A DNA stretch of 12,652 bases from Pontiella sp. (GCA_029935255.1 JAOZKS010000037.1:1-12652); one strand, 5' to 3'; positions 1 to 6,524 are shown, counted from the first letter of the stretch. Made by a program: numbers and translations. The notes: generated by a model not told the origin, from the letters alone.

Positions 1-100
1 GCTCGAAACCGAAATGCTCATTGCCGCCACCGACCTCGAATTCGAACGCGCCGCCGTCCTCCGCGACCAGATCAAGGCGTTGAAGGACTCTTCTTCGTAG
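1..100 (+). CDS. uvrB: UvrB C-terminal end (excinuclease ABC subunit B), partial
   Basis: Only the last 32 codons and the TAG stop (98-100) are present; the gene enters from the left edge in the frame that begins at base 2. The peptide includes DLEFERAAVLRDQIKALK, which matches the UVR motif, the short helical hairpin that ends UvrB and binds UvrC. UvrC also has a UVR motif, but internally, so a UVR motif running into a stop codon three residues later points to UvrB. UvrB is the damage-verifying helicase-like subunit of nucleotide excision repair. The gene converges on the rhomboid gene with only 7 bases between stop codons. The identification rests on a short piece, so the rest of the protein cannot be judged. 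Confidence 0.82.
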   Translation, partial: LETEMLIAATDLEFERAAVLRDQIKALKDSSS

Positions 101-107
101 GCGGGCA

Positions 108-932
108 TCATCGCGTGGCTTTTTTCAGCAGGTCGCGTTCGCGGGGGGTGAGCGCACCCATGCCTTGCTTACCGATTTTGTCGAGGATGTGGTCGATCTC
201 GTCTTTCGAGAGCGTTTCATTCTTTGCGGTCGAACGAGAGGCTTTGGGATTAGACGTTCCACGGGTTAGAAGTTTGTTCTTCAGCTTTTGAATAACATGC
301 GGATGCTTGAGTGAAAAGGCATAGGCAAACCCGGCGATGCCGCCCATGAGGTGCGCCGCGCTTGCGATCCCTCCGAAAACAGGATGTATAAAGGTTTGAA
401 AGAACTCGAACAGGGCAAAGGCCAACACCAGCTTCCAAACCTTAATGGGAAAGAAAGGAAAAAACAGCAATACCACTTTTGCATTGGGGTAGAGAGCTGC
501 AAATGCACCGAGGATTCCCATGACCGCGCCGGATGCTCCAACACAAGATTGGCCGTCCTGCGCCAGCAGCGACCAGCCAAGTCCTCCGAGAATCCCACTG
601 AGGTAGTACAGAATGAAGAAGCGGTAGGACCCAAGCGTTCGCTCCACGGTGGGGCCGATGAAAAACAGGCTGAGCATGTTCATCAGGATGTGGGATATTT
701 TGGGAGAATGAACGAACATGTATGTGAACAATTGTCCAAAACTCAACCGGTCCATCCAATCGGCTTGCAACGCAAAGACATCCCGTAAAGTTTGTCCGTT
801 GAGAAACGGTCGTATGACTTCACCAAACCACCCATCGATGAGGTAGATGGCAATGTTGATGATAAGCAGGTATTTTACCGCCGGGGTAATTCCACGCATG
901 TTGCCTATATCTCTGGGTTCTCCAAAATTCAT
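108..932 (-). CDS. Rhomboid-family intramembrane serine protease with C-terminal tail domain
   Basis: A 274-residue polytopic membrane protein that should cleave transmembrane substrates within the bilayer. The catalytic pair is visible: Ser134 in GASG (132-135) and His194 in the helix AAHLMGGIAGF. The upstream HILMNMLSLFFIG segment (81-93) carries the His and Asn typical of rhomboid helix 2. Hydrophobic segments lie near 18-34, 65-75, 81-95, 103-123, 131-148, 152-180 and 188-206. A basic linker (207-240) is followed by a soluble tail (243-274) with the pattern DxILDKIxxxGxxxLTxxExxLL, often found at the end of bacterial rhomboids. The reading frame is open to 1097, but the ATG at 932 was chosen because AAAGGAAG lies directly upstream and the 55 extra codons look non-protein-like. 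The substrate is unknown. Family assignment is firm; the biological role is not. Confidence 0.93.
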   Translation of the reverse strand: MNFGEPRDIGNMRGITPAVKYLLIINIAIYLIDGWFGEVIRPFLNGQTLRDVFALQADWMDRLSFGQLFTYMFVHSPKISHILMNMLSLFFIGPTVERTLGSYRFFILYYLSGILGGLGWSLLAQDGQSCVGASGAVMGILGAFAALYPNAKVVLLFFPFFPIKVWKLVLAFALFEFFQTFIHPVFGGIASAAHLMGGIAGFAYAFSLKHPHVIQKLKNKLLTRGTSNPKASRSTAKNETLSKDEIDHILDKIGKQGMGALTPRERDLLKKATR

Positions 933-959
933 ATCTTCCTTTCTAAAATCCCCGCAAGT

Positions 960-1059
960 AGACCGAAACAGACCGATGGGGTCAATAATGCAACGTGCGC
1001 AAATTATGAACTGCTGGAACGTATCGTTTGAATATCGGGCTTGCCCATTTATTCGGTCT
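960..1059. repeat. Three copies of AGACCGA (two direct, one inverted)
   Basis: AGACCGA occurs at 960-966 and 970-976, a 10-base period or one helical turn, and as its reverse complement TCGGTCT at 1053-1059. All three copies lie in the 167-base gap between the divergent rhomboid and queF genes. The inverted copy sits in the spacer of the best queF promoter candidate. The motif is short, so chance is possible, but its placement would suit a regulator binding site. Confidence 0.35.
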
Positions 1060-1068
1060 GGATAGTAT
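1041..1068 (+). promoter_or_regulatory. Candidate sigma70-type promoter for queF
   Basis: TTGCCC (1041-1046) and TAGTAT (1063-1068) are separated by 16 bases, each matching four of six consensus positions. A start near 1075 would give a leader of about 25 bases, too short to hold a preQ1 riboswitch, and none is recognisable in the gap. The call is by consensus only, and consensus strength in this lineage is unknown. Confidence 0.3.
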
Positions 1069-1099
1069 GGGCTCGAACTTCCAACCCTTGGAATCATTT

Positions 1100-1516
1100 A
1101 TGACGGATGAAAAAAAACTGACCGGACTCACGTTGCTGAAAAAAGGTGAAACGCGTTATCCCACCTCGCCGGACGAAGCAAGACTGGAAACTTTCGAGAA
1201 TGCCAACCAGCAACGCAACTATTGGATTACGTTCGAGACATCAGAGTTTACCTCGCTCTGCCCGATCACCGGACAGCCTGATTTCGCGGCCATCAAAATT
1301 GAATATATTCCCGGCGAACTGTGTGTGGAAAGCAAGTCGTTCAAGCTCTATCTGTTCTCGTTCCGCCAGACCGGCACGTTCTACGAGGAAATCGTGAATC
1401 GGATCTACTCCGATCTATCCGAAACACTGAAACCGCGGCGGCTCGTGGTAAACGGCGATTTCACCGCGCGCGGCGGAATTACGTCGAGCGTGCGGATTGA
1501 TTCGGACGACGTTTAG
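1100..1516 (+). CDS. queF: QueF, NADPH-dependent 7-cyano-7-deazaguanine (preQ0) reductase
   Basis: A 138-residue protein of the short, single-domain QueF class. It reduces the nitrile of preQ0 to the amine of preQ1 with two NADPH in the cytoplasm, the last step before tRNA insertion. The catalytic signature is clear: Cys54 (thioimide nucleophile) in LCPITGQPD, with Asp61 as proton donor, followed by the QueF motif ESKSFKLYLFSFR (77-89). Glu96 matches the preQ0-binding glutamate of the Bacillus enzyme (Glu97), with identical spacing from the cysteine, but the preceding His is Tyr95 here. The frame is open from 1028. The ATG at 1100 was chosen because GGAA lies 6 bases upstream, the length fits the family, and the earlier codons lack family character. 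The gene stands alone on the plus strand, converging on queD 32 bases away. Confidence 0.95.
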   Translation: MTDEKKLTGLTLLKKGETRYPTSPDEARLETFENANQQRNYWITFETSEFTSLCPITGQPDFAAIKIEYIPGELCVESKSFKLYLFSFRQTGTFYEEIVNRIYSDLSETLKPRRLVVNGDFTARGGITSSVRIDSDDV

Positions 1517-1521
1517 TCGTC
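1505..1521 (+). terminator. Hairpin across the queF stop codon, possible weak terminator
   Basis: GACGAC (1505-1510) and GTCGTC (1516-1521) form a perfect 6-base stem around a 5-base loop holding most of the TAG stop. The downstream sequence is T-rich but interrupted (TTGCTTTCGTTCTT, 1527-1540), so this is at best a weak intrinsic terminator in the short convergent gap between queF and queD. Confidence 0.25.
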
Positions 1522-1548
1522 GGTCGTTGCTTTCGTTCTTGTCTGCGG

Positions 1549-1914
1549 TCATTCGCCCGAATAGATGCAGACGTTGCTGGGGTTTTCTTTTACGATCACT
1601 TGCGCAAGGGCAGGGATCGTCGGCTTGATCTTGTTCCACAACCAAAGCGCCAAATATTCCGCGGTGGGATTTTCCAACCCGGGAATCTCGTTCAGGACCC
1701 GGTGGTCAAGCTGGTTGATCAAAGGTTCAACGTGTTGGCGAAGGTCGTTGAAGTCCAGCACCCAACCGAATTTGGGATCAAGTTCATCCTCGATATGAAT
1801 TTCAACGATATAGGTATGCCCATGCATCCGCGCGCATTTATGGTCGGGTTCCACATGGGGAAGCCAGTGGGCGGAATCAAATTTAAATTCTTTGGAAATT
1901 CTCATTTTGGGCAT
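1549..1914 (-). CDS. queD: QueD, 6-carboxy-5,6,7,8-tetrahydropterin synthase
   Basis: A 121-residue PTPS/QueD-fold enzyme that converts 7,8-dihydroneopterin triphosphate to 6-carboxytetrahydropterin, releasing acetaldehyde and triphosphate. This is the first committed step of 7-deazaguanine synthesis. The zinc ligands are His16 (FDSAHWLP), His31 and His33 (MHGHTY). Cys27 is the catalytic cysteine, His71 in LDHRVLN belongs to the catalytic relay, and Glu110 in KEN is the pterin-anchoring glutamate. Length is normal for the short bacterial form. It is the last gene of the minus-strand operon, starting 3 bases after the queC stop, with AGGA inside the end of queC as ribosome binding site. Its association with queC and queE argues for QueD rather than a sepiapterin-type paralogue. 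Confidence 0.95.
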   Translation of the reverse strand: MPKMRISKEFKFDSAHWLPHVEPDHKCARMHGHTYIVEIHIEDELDPKFGWVLDFNDLRQHVEPLINQLDHRVLNEIPGLENPTAEYLALWLWNKIKPTIPALAQVIVKENPSNVCIYSGE

Positions 1915-1917
1915 GGT

Positions 1918-2613
1918 TTAATCCTCGGTGTAGGCTCTGGGGTCTTGTACGCCAGCATCCTTGAATCCTTTTAATCTCAACAAACACGAATCGCAGTGAC
2001 CGCAGGAGCGGCCGTCGGGAGCGGGATCGTAGCAACTGGTGGTTTTCGCGTAGTCAACTCCAAGAGCAAGTCCGCGCTGGATGATTTCGGCTTTGGTTAG
2101 ATTAATTAAGGGTGCGTGAATGGATAGCTTATTCCCCTGCACCCCCGCCACGGTCGCGAGGTTGGCCATCGCTTCAAAGGCGGTGATGAATTCGGGGCGG
2201 CAATCGGGATAGCCACTGTAGTCCAAGGCGTTGACCCCGATAAAAACATCAAAGGCCTCAAGCACTTCCGCCCAAGCCAACGCATAGGAAAGGAATACGG
2301 TGTTGCGCGCGGGAACATAGGTGATGGGGATCTCCTCGGTCAGCTCGTCGATATGCTCATGTTTGGGGATCTCGATCGGGGTGGTGAGGGCAGAGCCGCC
2401 GAATGAACTTAAATCAATCTCAACGATTTTGTGTTCTTTGGCCCCTTTCAATGCTTGTTCAACCGCGCAATCTAATTCGATGGCGTGGCGCTGTCCATAG
2501 CGGAAAGAAACGGCGTAAACCTCATATCCTTCATCCAGCGCCTGTGCCATCACGGTGGCGGAGTCGAGCCCCCCGCTCAACAAAACAACGGCTTTTTTCT
2601 TTGCAGTGGTCAT
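1918..2613 (-). CDS. queC: QueC, 7-cyano-7-deazaguanine (preQ0) synthase
   Basis: A 231-residue ATP-dependent enzyme that turns 7-carboxy-7-deazaguanine into preQ0, using ATP to activate the carboxylate and ammonia to form first the amide and then the nitrile. The N-terminal PP-loop SGGLDS (13-18) binds ATP pyrophosphate. The C-terminal zinc site is Cys194, Cys204, Cys207 and Cys210 (CYDPAPDGRSCGHCDSC). Length is typical. The start ATG overlaps the queE stop by one base (TAATG), an arrangement that usually couples translation, and GGAAA within the queE end can act as ribosome binding site. queD follows after 3 bases. Identification is secure. Confidence 0.96.
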   Translation of the reverse strand: MTTAKKKAVVLLSGGLDSATVMAQALDEGYEVYAVSFRYGQRHAIELDCAVEQALKGAKEHKIVEIDLSSFGGSALTTPIEIPKHEHIDELTEEIPITYVPARNTVFLSYALAWAEVLEAFDVFIGVNALDYSGYPDCRPEFITAFEAMANLATVAGVQGNKLSIHAPLINLTKAEIIQRGLALGVDYAKTTSCYDPAPDGRSCGHCDSCLLRLKGFKDAGVQDPRAYTED

Positions 2614-3362
2614 TAGAGCATTTCCAGCATCTTGTGGGTCTGAGGAATAATGCGAACGTTGGGCATAAGGCGTCCTGCCATTTCCTGCCAGCGCAGCAGT
2701 TGTTCGCCGGCGGGTACGGCCTTCGTTTTGACCGCCTTGGTCATGGGTTGAATGACGATCAAGGTGTCTTCTCCGCCCGCTTTCTTGATCCCCTCCACCG
2801 CCTGTATCAATTCAGCCTCGTCCGTTTCGGCCGAAAGAACCAGTTTGGTAAAGACATCAACATCCCAATCCCGGCAGGTTTTCAGGAACTGCCAGTGGGC
2901 CGGAAAGGTATTCTTTTCTTTCGTAACGCTGGAGAGCTTTACATCCATCGCAACGATATCGATCCACTCGATGATGGACTTTAGCTGCATCGGCATATCG
3001 CCCGCTGTTTCAAGATAGATGCTGTGCCCGTCGCCGCAGAGTGGTGGAAGGAGTTTTTGCAAATATTGGGCCTGCAGGAGAGGTGCGCCCCCGGTGAGGG
3101 AAATACGGCGATTGGTTTTTTTTTCGTTGAGTTCGCGGATAATTCCCATCAACTGTTCAACGGAAAGCGGATTGGGAACCTGTTCGAATTGCCCGGAACC
3201 CGGAACTTTTTCGATCAAAACGGTATTGGTTCGCTCCCCGACCGTGTCGCAAAACCGGCAGGCTCGATGGCATCCGCAGAAACGAACAAACAGGTGGCGC
3301 TCGCCCACATGGGGGCCCTCACCCTGAACGGAACTGAATATTTCTGAAAGGTATGTTTTCAT
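2613..3362 (-). CDS. queE: QueE, 7-carboxy-7-deazaguanine synthase (radical SAM)
   Basis: A 249-residue radical SAM enzyme that ring-contracts 6-carboxytetrahydropterin to 7-carboxy-7-deazaguanine with SAM, a 4Fe-4S cluster and Mg2+. The N-terminus SEIFSSVQGEGPHVGERHLF is the classic QueE opening. The cluster motif CxxxCxxC is Cys31, Cys35 and Cys38 (CHRACRFCDT). The later SAM-contact motif reads SLTGGAPLLQ: the glutamate of the usual GGEP is alanine, encoded by a clear GCA codon. Other expected parts remain, such as YLETAGD and VAMDVKL. The start lies 3 bases after the preceding HAD phosphatase stop with little Shine-Dalgarno character; the stop overlaps the queC start. Family assignment is firm from the context and cluster motif; whether the Glu-to-Ala change affects activity cannot be read from the sequence. 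Confidence 0.93.
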   Translation of the reverse strand: MKTYLSEIFSSVQGEGPHVGERHLFVRFCGCHRACRFCDTVGERTNTVLIEKVPGSGQFEQVPNPLSVEQLMGIIRELNEKKTNRRISLTGGAPLLQAQYLQKLLPPLCGDGHSIYLETAGDMPMQLKSIIEWIDIVAMDVKLSSVTKEKNTFPAHWQFLKTCRDWDVDVFTKLVLSAETDEAELIQAVEGIKKAGGEDTLIVIQPMTKAVKTKAVPAGEQLLRWQEMAGRLMPNVRIIPQTHKMLEML

Positions 3363-3365
3363 CGC

Positions 3366-4001
3366 TCAGACAAAGTACTCAACAAGTTCGGAAAACGAAG
3401 CAAAATATGCCTCGGGTTTGAAGCCCTGCTCGTCACCAAACCCATATTGGGCAAGAGCGCATTTAACCCCTGCATTTTTTGCCGCGGACAGGTCGGTGTA
3501 ATGGTCGCCAATCATCCACGTTAGTGAAGGATTGGATCCCGTGATTTCCATGCATTTCAAGATTCCATCCGGTTCCGGCTTCAGGCGGGCGGTATCCCCT
3601 CCGCCGAGGATGGTGGAAAATAAATGATCGAGGCCGTAGTGGTGCAGAATGGCTCGACTGGGATCGCCGGGTTTATTGGTGAGAACCGCGAGTTTGTGAC
3701 CCGCCTTCGCCAAGCGGTAAAGCCCCTCCTCCACGCCGGGATAAAGCGTGGTGTGTATGGTGAGGTGCGAGAAGTAATATTCAGTATTGATTTTAAGCGC
3801 TTCCTCGATATCCACATCGGCACCTTGCAGGGAGCGCTCGACCAACTTTCGCACCCCATTTCCGATGTAGCCGCTAATGGTCGTTACCGACAGCGGATCG
3901 AGGGCAAAGCGGGAACGCATATGGTTAATTCCTGCGGCAAGGTCGCCGCGAGAATCAATCAGGGTTCCATCGAGATCAAAGATGATGAGTTGACTCTTCA
4001 T
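3366..4001 (-). CDS. HAD-superfamily phosphatase, phosphoglycolate phosphatase-like (Gph)
   Basis: A 211-residue HAD hydrolase with a helical cap between motifs I and II. Motif I is FDLDGT with nucleophile Asp9 and acid/base Asp11, motif II is LTNKP, motif III is the lysine of LKPEPDG, and motif IV is GDHYTD. The TNKP and GDHYTD motifs resemble Gph, which removes 2-phosphoglycolate formed during repair of oxidised DNA ends, but substrate preference in this family is hard to predict. The ATG at 4001 overlaps the upstream HAD stop by 4 bases (ATGA). An in-frame ATG at 4022 would add 7 residues, but 4001 places motif I at the usual distance from the N-terminus. GGAAGGA lies rather far upstream (about 14 bases). 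The gene is a paralogue of the neighbouring HAD gene. Confidence 0.85.
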   Translation of the reverse strand: MKSQLIIFDLDGTLIDSRGDLAAGINHMRSRFALDPLSVTTISGYIGNGVRKLVERSLQGADVDIEEALKINTEYYFSHLTIHTTLYPGVEEGLYRLAKAGHKLAVLTNKPGDPSRAILHHYGLDHLFSTILGGGDTARLKPEPDGILKCMEITGSNPSLTWMIGDHYTDLSAAKNAGVKCALAQYGFGDEQGFKPEAYFASFSELVEYFV

Positions 4002-4588
4002 AGGTTTAATAGATCCTTCCATTTCATTACAGGAACCGGCGGTGGAAATTTTACCGATTGCCCATTGTCGATCGCCACAACATATGCCCCGGCCGCAAGC
4101 CCCGCTTCAATGCCGAGCAACTGATCCTCAAATATCACCGTTTTCGATGGGGAAACACCAAGGTTCCTGAACGTGACTTCGAAGATTTCGGGATCCGGTT
4201 TGCGGCGTATCACATCGTCGGCCGTCGTGATTGCATCGAAGTGGCTGGAAATCCCGGCATCCGCCAATGCGGGATCCACAAACTTCCTCGGCGAGTTGGT
4301 TGCGAGTCCAAAAGGAAGTTTCCCACGCCATCGATCCAGAAACTCGCGAGCACCGGGGAAGAGTTCGGTCTTGAAAATGGCCTTCACCCGTTTTTGTTTT
4401 GCGGCCAGTATGGTGGAGGGATCCAGCGACAAGTCGTAGCGCTCGTTCAGGATGGGGCAAAAACTAAGACTGTGGCTTGCAAAAACCTCGAGATGTTCCT
4501 CTGGGGTAAGCCGGTAGCCGCTTTGATCCAACACCACATCGGCGAACGCCTGCGCATGATATTTTCCGGAATCAATCAGGGTTCCATC
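3952..4588 (-). repeat. 20-base exact direct repeat in the two HAD genes
   Basis: Bases 3952-3971 and 4569-4588 are identical, 617 bases apart, and the match continues with only two mismatches over the next nine bases. Both copies encode the motif I segment DGTLIDS with the same codons in two proteins that otherwise differ widely. This entry spans both arms and the sequence between them. Confidence 0.8.
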
Positions 4589-4627
4589 CAGATCGAAAAC
4601 AAAGGCATCAACGTCCTCGAATTTCAT
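3998..4627 (-). CDS. HAD-superfamily hydrolase, beta-phosphoglucomutase/phosphatase-like
   Basis: A 209-residue HAD hydrolase with an alpha-helical cap. Motif I is FDLDGT (Asp12 nucleophile, Asp14 acid/base), motif II is ATNSPR, motif III is the lysine in RRKPDPE, and motif IV is FEDQLLGIEAGLAAG. The RKPDPE and FED-GIEAG combination resembles sugar-phosphate phosphatases and beta-phosphoglucomutases. A mutase is neither supported nor excluded. The start overlaps the heptosyltransferase stop by 4 bases (ATGA), with AAGGAG about 11 bases upstream, and the stop overlaps the next HAD gene by 4 bases. Position after a heptosyltransferase could suggest a sugar-phosphate substrate, but it is not the GmhB heptose bisphosphatase type, which belongs to another HAD subclass. 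Exact substrate unknown. Confidence 0.82.
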   Translation of the reverse strand: MKFEDVDAFVFDLDGTLIDSGKYHAQAFADVVLDQSGYRLTPEEHLEVFASHSLSFCPILNERYDLSLDPSTILAAKQKRVKAIFKTELFPGAREFLDRWRGKLPFGLATNSPRKFVDPALADAGISSHFDAITTADDVIRRKPDPEIFEVTFRNLGVSPSKTVIFEDQLLGIEAGLAAGAYVVAIDNGQSVKFPPPVPVMKWKDLLNL

Positions 4628-5580
4628 GACGGCAACATCTCCTTGGCGGAAGTCACCACCTCGGCAACATCCACCTGCCGAATGCTCTGCAGGTCGTTCT
4701 TTGAATAGGAGGAAACGTTCGAGCCACGCAAAACGCGGTGTTGTTTTCCATAGGGTCCAACGCGCGTAGGATCGGTTGGACCAAAGATAGCCAGACAGGG
4801 CGAGCCCGTAGCCGATGCCATGTGCATGGGGCCCGAATCAACCGTAACGACCAAGTCGGCAGCCTGGAGGATTCCGCCCAGTTCAAGCAACGAAGTCTTC
4901 CCGCAGAGGTTCGTGACCACACCTTCAGGCAATGCATTTTCGATCAAGCCGCAGGTTTCCGAATCCTCCGGTGCTCCCACCAATATAATCTGGGTTTCGA
5001 GTTTCACACCCAGTTCAATAAATCGGTTGGCCGGCCAGTTCTTGGCCTCGTGCCGTGAGCTGGGAGCGAATACGACAACAGGGTGCTGCTCCATACATTG
5101 AAACGTTGTTTCAGGAAAAAGAAGAGGAAACTCAATGGGGCCGCGCGGTTGCTCCAACCACTGGAGAACATCGAGGTTTTCATCGACCGCGTGGCGGCTT
5201 TTGTCTTTCTTTCCAACCACTGCTGTATAGAGAAACCGGGCACCTTCCCGCTGAAAAGATGGGCCGAGAAGTTTCGCACCTGAATTGCGTTTCGCCATTC
5301 GGCAAATCAGCGCACTTTTCATGAGGCCTTGCAGATCGATCACAAGGTCATAGGTTTTCATCCGCAGCTTTTTACGAAAGGATCCAAAGTTTTGAGCCCA
5401 CCCGCGTCGAGGAAAAGGAATCACCGTCTGGACATCAGAAAAACATTCCACCAGACCGGTGTATTCCGAGTTCACCACCCAATCGATTTCAGCGCCATAG
5501 GCCTCTTTCAGCAAGTGCACGGTCGGCAGTGCGTGGAAGAGATCACCCAGCGAGCTGGTTTTGACAATCAGTATGCGCAT
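4624..5580 (-). CDS. ADP-heptose:LPS heptosyltransferase, WaaC-like (GT9)
   Basis: A 318-residue GT9-family glycosyltransferase, expected to add L-glycero-D-manno-heptose from ADP-heptose to the LPS inner core at the inner face of the membrane. The N-terminus MRILIVKTSSLGDLFHALP closely follows E. coli WaaC, including catalytic Asp13. The C-terminal donor-binding half has VDSGPMHMASA (Asp248, His253) and GPTDPTRVGPYG (267-278), the ADP-heptose signature. The order of two Rossmann-like halves is intact and length is normal. The gene starts 6 bases after the argF stop with no clear Shine-Dalgarno, so reinitiation from argF is plausible, and it ends in a 4-base overlap with a HAD gene. WaaC resemblance is strongest, but WaaF/WaaQ-type acceptor specificity cannot be excluded. 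Confidence 0.88.
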   Translation of the reverse strand: MRILIVKTSSLGDLFHALPTVHLLKEAYGAEIDWVVNSEYTGLVECFSDVQTVIPFPRRGWAQNFGSFRKKLRMKTYDLVIDLQGLMKSALICRMAKRNSGAKLLGPSFQREGARFLYTAVVGKKDKSRHAVDENLDVLQWLEQPRGPIEFPLLFPETTFQCMEQHPVVVFAPSSRHEAKNWPANRFIELGVKLETQIILVGAPEDSETCGLIENALPEGVVTNLCGKTSLLELGGILQAADLVVTVDSGPMHMASATGSPCLAIFGPTDPTRVGPYGKQHRVLRGSNVSSYSKNDLQSIRQVDVAEVVTSAKEMLPS

Positions 5581-5586
5581 GCAATT

Positions 5587-6519
5587 CTAAACAGATCCAC
5601 ACAAGGTCAGGATAACTGCTTTCTGGGCGTGGAGACGGTTTTCCGCTTCGTCGAAGACGATGGATTGCGGGCCGTCGATCACATCGGCTGTTTGCTCGCA
5701 CCCCCGGTTGGCAGGCAGGCAGTTCATGAAGATGGAGTCGGGCTTGGCGTGTGCCATGAGCTCGGCATTTACTTGGTACGGCATGAATTTGGCGATCCGC
5801 GCAGCTTCCTGATCCTTTGGGATATGGTAGCTCATCCATGAATCGGTATACACGACATCGGCCTCCTTAATGGCTTCGATTGCGTTGTCCGTCACGAAAA
5901 TCGAACCCCCCGATTCTTTAGAAAACTGTTTGCAGTCGGCGACGACATCGGTGCGGGGGGAGTAGTCCTTGCCTGCCGGAGAGCCGACACTCACATGCAT
6001 CCCCATTTTTGTTCCGCCATACATCAACGAATGCGTCACGTTGTTGAATCCATCACCGAGATAGGCAAGCTTGAGGCCGGCGAGTCTCCCCTTCTTTTCC
6101 TCAATGGCCTGGAGGTCGGCGAGGATTTGGCAAGGATGGCTGTCGTCGGTCAGCGCATTGATCACTGGAACGGTGGCGTACTCCGCCATTTCGAGCAGGT
6201 CTTCGTGTTTGAAGAGTCGCGCCATGATGATATCGATGAATCGTGATGCCGTCTTGACCGAGTCGCTGATGGTTTCCTTACCACTGCCCATGGGCGATGT
6301 GCTGGTGTTGTAGTAAATGGCGTGCCCACCCATTTGCGTCATGCCGGCTTCGAAGGAAAGTCGCGTGCGCAGGCTAGGCTTCTCGAAGATCATCAACAGC
6401 GTCTTGGCATTCATCACCGAAGCGTATTCTTCGGGGTGGATCTTCACATCCATGGCCAAGTCCAGCACGGCCCGGATTTTTTCAGGACTCCATTCTTTTA
6501 GTGAAATCAAGTGTTCCAT
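5587..6519 (-). CDS. argF: Ornithine carbamoyltransferase-like protein (ArgF)
   Basis: A 310-residue carbamoyltransferase, expected to make citrulline from ornithine and carbamoyl phosphate in arginine synthesis. The carbamoyl phosphate site is seen in SLRTR (49-53, usual STRTR) and HPCQ (128-131). The second-substrate side departs from textbook ArgF: the DxWxSMG loop is DSWMSYHIP (226-234) and HCLP is NCLP (266-269). Asp226, Ser230 and Cys267 of the ornithine contacts remain. A GTG at 6531 is in frame, but the ATG at 6519 was chosen because TGAGGA, which includes the pyrB stop, lies at ideal spacing before it. The gap from pyrB is 8 bases. Ornithine is the likeliest substrate because the cysteine and aspartate are kept; an N-acylated or different amine is possible. 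Confidence 0.85.
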   Translation of the reverse strand: MEHLISLKEWSPEKIRAVLDLAMDVKIHPEEYASVMNAKTLLMIFEKPSLRTRLSFEAGMTQMGGHAIYYNTSTSPMGSGKETISDSVKTASRFIDIIMARLFKHEDLLEMAEYATVPVINALTDDSHPCQILADLQAIEEKKGRLAGLKLAYLGDGFNNVTHSLMYGGTKMGMHVSVGSPAGKDYSPRTDVVADCKQFSKESGGSIFVTDNAIEAIKEADVVYTDSWMSYHIPKDQEAARIAKFMPYQVNAELMAHAKPDSIFMNCLPANRGCEQTADVIDGPQSIVFDEAENRLHAQKAVILTLCGSV

Positions 6520-6524
6520 GGTAT

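Noticed and set aside
101..125. Intrinsic terminator for uvrB before the T6 run at 120-125
   Set aside because: No stem longer than two or three pairs could be drawn in front of the T run, which lies inside the end of the rhomboid gene.
933..1097. N-terminal extension of the rhomboid protein to the ATG at 1097
   Set aside because: The 55 extra residues have no rhomboid character and would overlap the queF promoter region; a strong Shine-Dalgarno precedes the ATG at 932.
1028..1099. Upstream starts of queF at 1028 and 1067
   Set aside because: They would add residues absent from the short QueF class, and the ATG at 1100 has a GGAA at suitable spacing.
933..1099. preQ1 riboswitch upstream of queF
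   Set aside because: No matching H-type pseudoknot or conserved core was seen, and the candidate promoter leaves a leader of only about 25 bases.
3998..4627. Heptose bisphosphate phosphatase GmhB next to the heptosyltransferase
   Set aside because: The HAD protein has a large helical cap and class I-type motifs; GmhB belongs to a capless HAD subclass.
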